Made by a program: the position numbers and the translations under genes
Shown here: one piece after another, positions 56,733 through 64,000 of the stretch
Layout of the letters: every line of letters starts with the position of its first letter
How positions within the stretch are numbered: the stretch's first letter is position 1
Assembly: GCA_023412195.1 (NCBI GenBank)
Contig: JAEYNZ010000126.1
Span: forward strand, 1 to 64,000
Reading direction: 5' to 3'
Length of the DNA: 64,000 nucleotides
Source: Bacteroidota bacterium
GTDB taxonomy: Bacteria > Bacteroidota > Bacteroidia > Bacteroidales > Prolixibacteraceae
Notes under the pieces: generated by a model
What the model saw: the letters and a program-made list of their open reading frames with translations, nothing else
Database searches by the model: none
Told to the model about the DNA's origin: nothing

Positions 56733-57096
56733 GCACCGGCTGCTTTTTAAATTGTTCGATAACTTCAGGCTGCACCATTGCCCATATGGTATAAACGCCT
56801 ACAGCTGTTCCAACAGGAAAGTTGAGCAGGCCAATCACCGATAGAATAAGGGCAAGTATACGTGCCCATTCTTTTCTCCGTAAAAGCCCGATTCCGGCTA
56901 TGATCCCGGGAATACTGAATAAAACAATAAACCCAACGATCACCCTTGCAACGATTGACAGGATAAACTTTGCCTCCTGGTCACCCGACAAATCGCCAAT
57001 AAAATAAAACAACACAAAAATAAATACACCGGCAACAAAGCCCAGAATGCTCAACCCGATGTGCAGGGCAGCCACTACATTAATATGTTTTTCCAT
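56719..57096 (-). CDS. Small conserved membrane protein
   Basis: A 125-residue protein with about four hydrophobic helices (9-33, 45-68, 78-100 and 103-115). The pattern PGIIAGIGLLRRKEWARILALILSVIGLLNFPVGTAVGVY is widespread among unnamed bacterial membrane proteins. Function is unknown. It overlaps the acylphosphatase gene by 14 bp and leads the operon. Confidence 0.75.
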   Translation of the reverse strand: MEKHINVVAALHIGLSILGFVAGVFIFVLFYFIGDLSGDQEAKFILSIVARVIVGFIVLFSIPGIIAGIGLLRRKEWARILALILSVIGLLNFPVGTAVGVYTIWAMVQPEVIEQFKKQPVHGAI

Positions 57097-57210
57097 AACA
57101 AAAGTTGTTGTTAAATCCGAAATAAAAATACTAAAAACCTAAGGAACGGGAAGACCACCATGATTTTTTTAGACCAATATGTACAATTATCCGGTGAATG
57201 GGGCATAAAT

Positions 57211-57241
57211 TTTGAGAATCTTTTTTAAATAAGTATTTTTG
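57211..57241 (+). promoter_or_regulatory. Promoter of the small membrane protein gene
   Basis: TTTG (57211-57214), 19 bp spacer, TATTTTTG (57234-57241): an exact Bacteroidota promoter. It sits 22 bp before the ATG at 57263 and rules out the in-frame ATG at 57239, which falls inside the -7 box. Confidence 0.75.
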
Positions 57242-57262
57242 TATCCTCTAAAAAAGTATAAA

Positions 57263-57502
57263 ATGGAATTTTTAACCATCATATTACTGGCAATTGCATT
57301 GGTAGCCATCGCATTTTTGGGTTTAGCCTTACAAATTCTTTTTAAAAAGAATGGCAAGTTTCCCAACACCCATGTAGGAGGTAATCCATCGCTTCAAAAA
57401 CAGGGTATTTCATGTGCAAAGACCCAGGATCGTATTGAACAGGCAAAGATTCAGCAACAGGTCAACTTTAAAAAAATTAAGTTTATCGGGGTTGATAAAT
57501 AA
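57263..57502 (+). CDS. Small membrane protein (79 aa)
   Basis: From ATG 57263 the product is 79 residues: one hydrophobic helix (FLTIILLAIALVAIAFLGLALQILF) and a basic, Cys-containing soluble tail (NTHVGGNPSLQKQGISCAKTQDRIEQAK). Proteins of this form recur in Bacteroidota beside respiratory and flavin-transfer genes. Here it converges on ApbE with 2 bp between stops. Function unknown. The start is supported by the promoter above. Confidence 0.75.
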   Translation: MEFLTIILLAIALVAIAFLGLALQILFKKNGKFPNTHVGGNPSLQKQGISCAKTQDRIEQAKIQQQVNFKKIKFIGVDK

Positions 57503-57504
57503 CA

Positions 57505-58503
57505 TCAGTCGGCAAGATGTTCAATAAAATGTTCTGACATATACACCTGTGTTGCACCGTCTTCGTCTGCATAAATAAAATAAACTTTCAATCCTTGTTG
57601 TCTTCGGGCAATTTCAATCGATTCTTCAAGTCCCATTACCATAAATGCAGTTGCAAAAGCATCAGCATCCATGCATTTATCGGCGATAACCGTCGCACTT
57701 AGCAGGCTGTGTTGCACCGGAAAACCCAGTTTTGGATCAATGGTATGCGCATATTTCTTTCCTTCCTCCACATAAAAGTTCCTGTAATTTCCTGATGTTG
57801 CAAGTCCATGTTCCGGCAATTGCACTTTAGCCTGTATAACATTCGATGCAAAAAATTCTGATTCTTCAGGCATACTGATGCCTATGGTCCAGATCCTCCC
57901 CCTTTCATTTTTACCGAGGGCCACAACTTCGCCTCCAATTTCAATCATATAATTTTTACAACCTTTGTCAGCAAGGAATTCTCCCAGGAGATCACAGGTG
58001 TAACCTTTTGCTATGGCACTCATGTCAAGCTTCATGTGAGGGCTTTCCTTCAGAATCTTGCCATCCTGCAGTTTTACCTTACGGAAGCCTGTTATTTCCT
58101 TCAGGCTGTCGATCTGCACTTCATTCAACTGCCTGCGTTTTTCCGGCCCAAAACCCCAGGCATTGACCATTGGACCTGCAGTGATGTCAAAAGCTCCTCC
58201 TGTAATTTCAGATACTTTCATGGCCCTTGTAAAACATTGCACAAAAATGTCATTTAACTGAACAGGCCTGTTCCGGTTCACCTTTGAAATGATGGAGGTG
58301 GAATCAAATGTGGAAAACGTTTTATTGTATTCATTCAGCTTTGTCTTGATTTCTTCATGAAAATCCTCTCCTTCAGGGCTCTCATAAATAAAATGGTAAA
58401 AAGTACCGTATATGGACCCTTCATTGTAAATATATTTTGATGGCTGCCTGCATGACTGAATCACTGCCAATGCAAGGAAAATAAACAGATAGCGGATTTT
58501 CAT
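57505..58503 (-). CDS. apbE: FAD:protein FMN transferase
   Basis: About 332 residues from the ATG at 58503, whose product begins with a lipoprotein signal (LALAVIQSCRQ). ApbE attaches FMN covalently to Thr/Ser of exported flavoproteins such as NqrB/NqrC and RnfG. Motifs are FDITAGPMVNAWGFGP, KLDMSAIAKGYTCDLL, MIEIGGEVVALG and the metal-binding ADKCMDADAFATAFMVMG. All family residues appear intact. No Nqr or Rnf genes lie in this window. Confidence 0.92.
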   Translation of the reverse strand: MKIRYLFIFLALAVIQSCRQPSKYIYNEGSIYGTFYHFIYESPEGEDFHEEIKTKLNEYNKTFSTFDSTSIISKVNRNRPVQLNDIFVQCFTRAMKVSEITGGAFDITAGPMVNAWGFGPEKRRQLNEVQIDSLKEITGFRKVKLQDGKILKESPHMKLDMSAIAKGYTCDLLGEFLADKGCKNYMIEIGGEVVALGKNERGRIWTIGISMPEESEFFASNVIQAKVQLPEHGLATSGNYRNFYVEEGKKYAHTIDPKLGFPVQHSLLSATVIADKCMDADAFATAFMVMGLEESIEIARRQQGLKVYFIYADEDGATQVYMSEHFIEHLAD

Positions 58504-58641
58504 CTCAAGGCCATTAGAATTTGAGGCCAAAATTAAGAAAAATATGGCTTCTCATTTGAGATATGCCCTACAGAAACTCTTATCTCATGAGGGTGATGAA
58601 ATCTGCAGATACAATCAGAACATGCCCTACCCCGGTGAAGT

Positions 58642-58830
58642 GACCGGGAGTCGGGCTTTCCAGCTCCGACACCAGCAACGGCATTACATATGCCCGAGCC
58701 CAATCCGTTAGCAGGTACAACACAAAAATCTTTGACCTGGAAAGTCAAAGTCCCGGGCGTCCCTGCCTTGAGTTAGAGTTCTGTATAGCAGAAACGACCG
58801 GGAGTCGGACTTTCCAAGTCCGGCATTAAA
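58642..58830. repeat. Dispersed repeat cluster, REP/BIME-like (copy 2)
   Basis: This contains GGGAGTCGGGCTTTCC (58645-58660), GAAAGTCAAAGTCCC (58740-58754) and, at 58796-58830, a 35 bp sequence identical to 13706-13740. The alternating orientation and spacing resemble copy 1 at 13593-13860. It ends 13 bp beyond the stop codon of the beta-helix gene on the minus strand. Confidence 0.75.
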
Positions 58831-58843
58831 TATATTTAATCTG

Positions 58844-61597
58844 TTATTGCTTGATAAACCTGGTGGTAAAAATACCATCCGAATTCTCTGAAAATACTTG
58901 TAAGATATGGGGTCCGCTGTTCAGTTTATCCAGCCTTATGGAGTGCCTGGAGTTACTTCTGTCCCAAATGCCGGTGACAAGCACACGGCCGGTAATGTCC
59001 ATTATCCTGACATTTAAAATCCCATCTTGTGCGGATGATGATTCAATCACCAGGGTTTCACCTGCCGGTACAGGGTATATTTTAAAACCGGATTCTGAAT
59101 AATTACCAGATAATGTTGCACTTTTCATACGAGGTCCCATTTCTGAATGAGATTGCATAAATAACTCCTCACAATTTTCTTCCTGGCAAGGTTCAGCATC
59201 AGCATTTAGTGAACCCAAACCTTTCACCTGCCGTTTTTTTCCATTGTATGTCAGCTTTCCGTTGTAATTGAAATAACCTGCTATTCCAAAATCGGCATCC
59301 CAGGCATTGGCACCTTTACCCATCTGGAAACCTGTTTTATGTGATGACGACCACTGTTTAAGCTGCAAAGTTCCCTTCACTTCACCTGTTCCTTTCAAAA
59401 AACTCCTTGCAGAAAGCCGCCAAAACTTCCAGTTTATATGTTCAGATTTTGCCACTGATTCCGACTCAGTTGTTTTACTGAACCAGGATCCCTGCTGCCG
59501 TCTCCATCTCTTCCAGTTATGTTCTCTTTCAAGTTTCAGATATACTTTAAACGTAACTTCGGAATCGTACAGGTTCACGATTTCACCCTCTATGGTGGCT
59601 GACTTCCCCTTTCTTATAAATTGTGCCGGTTCCTTCCAAACAAACTCCGGATTAAATCCAAAATCACGGAAAAGAAGGAAAGACCATGGCGGAGGACAAG
59701 AAAGACACGGGTCGGGAAAACCGTGCCAGTCGAGTATCCAGACCAGGTCAAAGTCTGGAAGTATAATCCCTGCCCTTTCATAAGCTCCCATATCCACCAG
59801 GGAACTTAATATCCTTGGGCCTCCCGTATAATCTGTTGTAATACCTGAAAGGCCTGAAGCCAGGTTATTACCGGCATTGACTGCCGGTGAAAATTGAGTA
59901 AGCCTCAGCCCGTCATCTGCAGTGGCTGGCTGGTTATCGGCTCCCAGCGGATTGGCCTCATTCACAAAATCCGGATTATCATCCAAATTGTTGCCCCCGT
60001 CACTTCCCAGTGATGCATTCCATCCTCCACCGCTTCCTCCTGATCCTGAAACGAGTGAATAGCTGATGACCATATTTCCGGTCGTATAGATCTCATTATT
60101 TCCTGAAACGGCTGAATTTCCCCAAAGAATGCTGTTGACGATTTCAGATTCCAGTACCTGGCTGCCATCGTACATATAACCTGAATGATAGATGGCACCA
60201 CCGGATTGTCCAGCATTATTGCCAAAAAATGTACAATTGGTGAATTCAGGTTCAAGCAAAGGGGTAAATCCCGATGGATCGTTAAGGACGCGTGTAAAGC
60301 CTGCAATTGCTCCTCCATGGTTTTGAGCCTGGTTTTCGCTAAAAACACAATTGATGAACCGGGGTTGCATGATTCCGCCATCGTTGAGGTAAACCATAGC
60401 CCCGCCCCATGCAGCGGTATTGCCTCCGGCTGAGTTATCATAAAAGCCGCAGGCAATAAACCGCGGAACTGATGCACCAAGCGATACAGTCTGCGGGTCG
60501 TTTGTGGAAGCATATACGGCCCCTCCGCCCCCTCCCTCGAAAGCACCTGTCGGATTTCCTGTGGCAGAATTGGATATGAACATGCATGATGTAAATTCTG
60601 CATCAGAAGCCACAAGGCTTACTGCTCCTCCTGAACCAGGAAGCGTGCTCATATCGGGAGATATTACTGTAACTGCATTATTCCCAAAATGTGATGAAGT
60701 AAAAATTGCCTGATCACCTATCAGAGACACTGCCCCTCCCCTGCGGTAAGCTTCGTTTCCAATAAACCTGCTGTTCAGAATCTGAGGCTGGTAGGTGCCT
60801 GGACTAAATGAACCCATAAAAATGGCACCGCCTGCGTTGTTTGATTTATTGCCCGAAAACAAACAACTCTCAATAAGCGGACTGCTCTCACTTCCCGCAG
60901 GCGCTCCGCCTGAATAAAATGCTCCTCCCTCTGATTCAGAGTAGTTCCCGTAAAAAGATGTATTGACAATGGTTGGCTCCGATATAAACGAAGGAGCACT
61001 CATCCGGTTATACCAGCCGCCACCATCCAGATTCGGATCAGCAAAATCAATTGGTACAGAAATATCAGCACTTCCGGCTGTAATAACAAATCCGTCGAGC
61101 CGTGAAGCCGGACCTGCATTTTCTGTGTAAAGAACATGGTAGGAGTTATTACCTGCAATATCAGCAGTGGTTTCGGCAATAAAATTCCCATCCCCGTTAA
61201 GGTCGTTATGATCAATATCTCCGCTTAATATGGTAAGGTTGGTTTCCCAGTTCCTTTCACCGAGAGCACCTTCCGAGCTAGTAAAACCGCCATAAAGCGC
61301 GACTCCATCAGGAAGAAAAAATACTGCCTCCCTGGGATCAATTCCGCCATCTCCATTTAAATCAATAACCCCTGACGGGTAATAAACACCTTGTGCAACC
61401 CATATTTCATCGCCTGGTGAAGCCGCCTGCAGGGCATTGTGCAGGTCAGTGAACGCATCAGTCCAACTGCTGCCATTGTTGGCTCCTGCTGCACTTTGAT
61501 TAACATAAATGACTGCTGAAAATACGATGGAAGGTAATAATACAAAAGCCGGAGTCAGCATGCCGGCCAACAAGATGCTGAGGTAAAACTTTTTCAT
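58844..61597 (-). CDS. Large T9SS-sorted parallel beta-helix surface protein
   Basis: About 917 residues from the ATG at 61597. A signal peptide (LSILLAGMLTPAFVLLPSIVFSA) leads into a right-handed beta-helix (about 40-600) with repeated GGAxYxxG and FxxCxFxxNxAxxxGGA patterns, as in polymorphic outer-membrane (PMP-like) proteins and adhesins. A separate beta-domain (640-800) follows, with Cys pairs near CLSCPP and CQEENCEE. The C-terminus has a type A T9SS sorting tail (KIYPVPAGETLVIESSS, VRIMDITGRVL, GPHILQVFSENSDG). It is probably a surface-exposed or secreted protein of unknown partner. Confidence 0.85.
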   Translation of the reverse strand: MKKFYLSILLAGMLTPAFVLLPSIVFSAVIYVNQSAAGANNGSSWTDAFTDLHNALQAASPGDEIWVAQGVYYPSGVIDLNGDGGIDPREAVFFLPDGVALYGGFTSSEGALGERNWETNLTILSGDIDHNDLNGDGNFIAETTADIAGNNSYHVLYTENAGPASRLDGFVITAGSADISVPIDFADPNLDGGGWYNRMSAPSFISEPTIVNTSFYGNYSESEGGAFYSGGAPAGSESSPLIESCLFSGNKSNNAGGAIFMGSFSPGTYQPQILNSRFIGNEAYRRGGAVSLIGDQAIFTSSHFGNNAVTVISPDMSTLPGSGGAVSLVASDAEFTSCMFISNSATGNPTGAFEGGGGGAVYASTNDPQTVSLGASVPRFIACGFYDNSAGGNTAAWGGAMVYLNDGGIMQPRFINCVFSENQAQNHGGAIAGFTRVLNDPSGFTPLLEPEFTNCTFFGNNAGQSGGAIYHSGYMYDGSQVLESEIVNSILWGNSAVSGNNEIYTTGNMVISYSLVSGSGGSGGGWNASLGSDGGNNLDDNPDFVNEANPLGADNQPATADDGLRLTQFSPAVNAGNNLASGLSGITTDYTGGPRILSSLVDMGAYERAGIILPDFDLVWILDWHGFPDPCLSCPPPWSFLLFRDFGFNPEFVWKEPAQFIRKGKSATIEGEIVNLYDSEVTFKVYLKLEREHNWKRWRRQQGSWFSKTTESESVAKSEHINWKFWRLSARSFLKGTGEVKGTLQLKQWSSSHKTGFQMGKGANAWDADFGIAGYFNYNGKLTYNGKKRQVKGLGSLNADAEPCQEENCEELFMQSHSEMGPRMKSATLSGNYSESGFKIYPVPAGETLVIESSSAQDGILNVRIMDITGRVLVTGIWDRSNSRHSIRLDKLNSGPHILQVFSENSDGIFTTRFIKQ

Positions 61598-62222
61598 GTC
61601 GTTTGATTTGATTATTAAAGCCATAACAGCCGTTTAAATTGAAAAGTTTACACCTTCAGACCATCAAAAGTACGCTGGAACTGAGCAATTTGCCCACATT
61701 AAATTAAATCTCCCGGCAATAAAGACAATCATATCCTTTATTCAGCAGGATATCCGTTTCAAAAAAGCTAAAAGCAAAATCAACATGTGCTCAAAAAAAT
61801 ATTAAAAAAAATGTTGCTCCTAAATGAACAATTTTATTATCCGTATAAATCAACGTAAAAATCATACCTCCGATGCCGGATGGGACCAACCCTTTTGCAT
61901 TCATTTACCACTTCCTGTCTTAACAAAAAAAAGAACCATTTTTTCTCACTTAAACAGTTCGTTCATTTAAAATCTATGATGTATTATCAACAGGTCACTC
62001 CAAAACCTCAACTCTTTTAATGATTAAACAACACCGTTATTTATTTTACCTTTACACTGTATTCATAGGCGCTGTTTTCTCCTTCCAGAACTGTATTGTA
62101 CTTTCCACATAACAGTTTTGAAAAATCAAGTGCACAATATATTGCTGTCAGGTATAAAGCTGCCTGAAGATAACAGCCATTCATCTGATCTTGATCAATG
62201 ATTACAATTTCATGTAATTCAC
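61598..62222. other. AT-rich intergenic region
   Basis: About 600 bp without a supported gene, between two minus-strand genes. A possible -7 box TACTTTTG on the minus strand at 61665-61672 could serve the beta-helix gene. No RNA gene, terminator or repeat is evident elsewhere. Confidence 0.5.
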
Positions 62223-62975
62223 TCAGTAGGAATATGTGAGATTAAGGTTCCAAAGGAAATCATTGCCGGGAATGGTTGATTCTATTGTTTTGTTTACAGT
62301 TGACGAAACTGATAAAGGAAAATTTCTGCGGATCAGCGACAGGTTTGTATTTACATAAAATCCGTCATTGGCATCCATTTTCAGATAATATGTCTGTGCT
62401 AAAAGCCGCATAAAGAGTTTATCAGTCAGATTCATACCTGATAAATTCATCCTGAAGGAAATAAAATTGCTGTTCCTGACAGCATCCTTATCTACCCCCC
62501 GTGAATAAATATAATGAGGCCCTGCACTTATCCTTTCAGTAATAAAGAAAACAGGTGAAATTTCGCCTGCAAGATATTGATATACCCTCAGCATATCTTT
62601 TGACACCCCTCCTTCGGAAACTTGTACTGTTTTGAATGAGTAAGCAGGATGTGCCCCTATCCTTAACTGAAGCCTCTCATTCTCCATTATCTTGTACCGT
62701 AACCAGAAAATAAAGGTCCAGGGTTTTCCCTCCAGCGAAAAACGCAGGGTAGGATCAAACCTGAATTTCTCACCTCCCATTGTAAAATCAAAAACAGAAG
62801 CAGGTTTCCCCAGTGTCAGGTTTGGAAATGTTGATAAACCTTTGGTAGTGACAGTCACTGTTCCGGCAAATGTCCTTACAACTTCTGCAGTATCGGCTTT
62901 TTGAGCCAGGACAGATATGTATGGGTTTAAACAGAACAGTAGAATCAACAGCGTAAAAAACACCTTATTACTCAT
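62223..62975 (-). CDS. Outer-membrane beta-barrel-like protein
   Basis: About 250 residues from the ATG at 62975 (MSNKVFFTLLILLFCLNPYISVLAQ), after which a signal peptide is evident; the open frame extends to 63023. The mature part is rich in amphipathic strands with aromatic ends (FRFDPTLRFSLEGKPWTFIFWLRYKI, SFRMNLSGMNLTDKLFMRLLAQTYYLKM) and ends WNLNLTYSY. Typical of a small outer-membrane barrel, no named family. It has no close partner. Confidence 0.6.
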   Translation of the reverse strand: MSNKVFFTLLILLFCLNPYISVLAQKADTAEVVRTFAGTVTVTTKGLSTFPNLTLGKPASVFDFTMGGEKFRFDPTLRFSLEGKPWTFIFWLRYKIMENERLQLRIGAHPAYSFKTVQVSEGGVSKDMLRVYQYLAGEISPVFFITERISAGPHYIYSRGVDKDAVRNSNFISFRMNLSGMNLTDKLFMRLLAQTYYLKMDANDGFYVNTNLSLIRRNFPLSVSSTVNKTIESTIPGNDFLWNLNLTYSY

Positions 62976-63177
62976 CGTGGAAATATTAAAATGATCCATA
63001 ACAGAATTGCCCCTGCTAACCATATTCCAATTGGAAATTAGTTTTTAAATTTACGAAAGAAAATGGATTAAATAAACCTGAGAATTGAATTTCAGGAGGA
63101 TACATCTGAGCATTATACCATCTGCCAGCGAATGCAGTTTGTGGAACTATATGATTTAATACAATAAAAATAAAGTT

Positions 63178-64000
63178 ATGAAGATTGCCATGCTTGGTAC
63201 CGGACTCATCGGAACCTTTTATACCATGTCGCTGCACAGCCTGCGCAGCCGCGACCGTGTTACAGTTGTTTACTCCCGCTCGCCGGAACGGGGGGAAAAG
63301 TTTGCTGCAGAACACAATATACCCATGTGGACAACCAGTCTGGAAGAAGCTGTCACTAATCCGGAAGTGGATGTGGTGGTTGTAGGCCTGCCGAATGATC
63401 TGCACAGGGAGGCCATATTTGCAGCAGCAGATGCCGGGAAGCCCGTTTTATGCACAAAACCGTTGGGTAGAACTGCACAGGAAGCATGGGAAATCCTTCA
63501 GAAGGTGGAGAAGGCAGATATTTTCCATGGTTATCTCGAAGACCTGGTCTACACACCCAAGCACTTAAAGGCCCGTGCTTCGGTTGAAAACGGTGCCATA
63601 GGCAAGGTTCTATGGGTCCGTTCACGGGAGGCACACCCTGGACCGCACAGCGACTGGTTCTGGAACCCTGAAATATCAGGCGGAGGGGCTATCGTTGACC
63701 TGGGATGCCACTGCATAGAAATCGGGCGCAGCTTCATCGGCAAAAACATCCGCCCTCTTGAAGTGGTTTGCTGGGCCGATACACAGGTGAAACCCATAGA
63801 TGCCGAAGACCATGCAATCGGACTGGTACGCTACCATAATGGCGCTATCGGCCAGTTTGAAGTGAGCTGGTGCTTCCGCGGAGGCATGGAGCTTAAGGAT
63901 GAAGTGATGGGCATTGATGGCTCCATGCGCCTCGACAATTTCCTGCGCACCGGGTTTGAAGTGTTCTCTGCCGGGGGCGAAAAGGGCTATGTGGCTGAAA
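63178..64000 (+). CDS. Gfo/Idh/MocA family oxidoreductase (partial)
   Basis: The frame from ATG 63178 runs open to the window end (274 codons, no stop). The N-terminus [19 protein letters not shown] is a Rossmann GxGxxG motif. CTKPLGRT is the family EKP-like motif, with Lys-Pro near residue 95. [16 protein letters not shown] carries the conserved Asp/His near residue 170-175. This family oxidises or reduces sugars and related compounds with NAD(P). Its substrate and the rest of the gene are outside the window. Confidence 0.88.
   Translation, partial: MKIAMLGTGLIGTFYTMSLHSLRSRDRVTVVYSRSPERGEKFAAEHNIPMWTTSLEEAVTNPEVDVVVVGLPNDLHREAIFAAADAGKPVLCTKPLGRTAQEAWEILQKVEKADIFHGYLEDLVYTPKHLKARASVENGAIGKVLWVRSREAHPGPHSDWFWNPEISGGGAIVDLGCHCIEIGRSFIGKNIRPLEVVCWADTQVKPIDAEDHAIGLVRYHNGAIGQFEVSWCFRGGMELKDEVMGIDGSMRLDNFLRTGFEVFSAGGEKGYVAE

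Noticed and set aside
1..64000. Polysaccharide utilisation locus with SusC/SusD
   Set aside because: GH140, GH9 and the Reg_prop sensor suggest one, but I find no SusC-like TonB receptor or SusD lipoprotein anywhere in the window.
1..64000. CRISPR array, prophage or insertion sequence
   Set aside because: No regular spacer-repeat pattern, transposase, integrase or phage structural gene was seen.

Overview
This 64 kb window comes from a chromosome of Bacteroidota, probably Bacteroidales/Marinilabiliales. The signs are proteins with type IX secretion (T9SS) sorting tails, a DUF4293 protein, a Reg_prop/Y_Y_Y sensor kinase, Haem_bd proteins and promoters of the Bacteroidota form TTTG-N19-TAnnTTTG. 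I see no rRNA, tRNA, CRISPR array, insertion sequence or prophage. The gene content suggests a chemo-organotroph that eats plant polymers and has a respiratory cytochrome system.

Region by region. 1-629 has no gene but carries degenerate repeats and a REP-like palindrome. 630-5109 (minus) is a tight four-gene operon: a GH140-type apiosidase, a xylose-isomerase-like TIM-barrel enzyme, a PGDH_C-type dehydrogenase and a GH-like lipoprotein. I infer an apiose-release and oxidative apionate pathway. Divergent from it is an orphan Reg_prop/Y_Y_Y histidine kinase (5536-8781), followed by an SDR, an NAD(P)-binding protein and a small membrane protein. 11008-17187 (minus) holds a GH9 cellulase, a secreted alpha/beta hydrolase and a long-chain acyl-CoA synthetase. 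17429-20524 is a fused ResB/CcsA cytochrome c assembly protein. An aldo/keto reductase, a GNAT acetyltransferase, a Fib_succ_major protein and a T9SS protein follow.

25488-31303 holds an outer-membrane protein, a pentaheme cytochrome, a glycosyltransferase, an OmpH/Skp chaperone, a proline dehydrogenase and a nitroreductase. 31575-37134 is a complete xylose locus: GntR-type regulator, xylulokinase, xylose isomerase and MFS transporter. The regulator and kinase promoters share an operator-like element placed just after the -7 box. Next come a superoxide dismutase with a perfect palindrome upstream, a TGS-type nucleoside kinase, and a FecBCD-type ABC importer whose genes follow a T9SS trypsin-like protease by 9 bp.

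45496-46772 has two paralogous haem-binding proteins followed directly by a freestanding archaeal-type ThrRS editing domain. 46787-58530 (mostly minus) contains an SLC13 transporter, a Tat-signal enolase-superfamily enzyme, a MurU-like nucleotidyltransferase, DUF4293, an AddA/RecB-like helicase-nuclease, an AADC-type decarboxylase with acylphosphatase, and ApbE. 58844-63023 has a large T9SS beta-helix adhesin-like protein and an outer-membrane protein. The window ends inside a Gfo/Idh/MocA oxidoreductase.

Two clusters of a dispersed repeat, 45 kb apart, sit directly 3' of minus-strand genes (13593-13860 and 58642-58830) and look like a REP/BIME family. The observations most worth following are the apiose-type operon, the xylose operator pair, the sodB palindrome, the freestanding editing domain and the repeat family.
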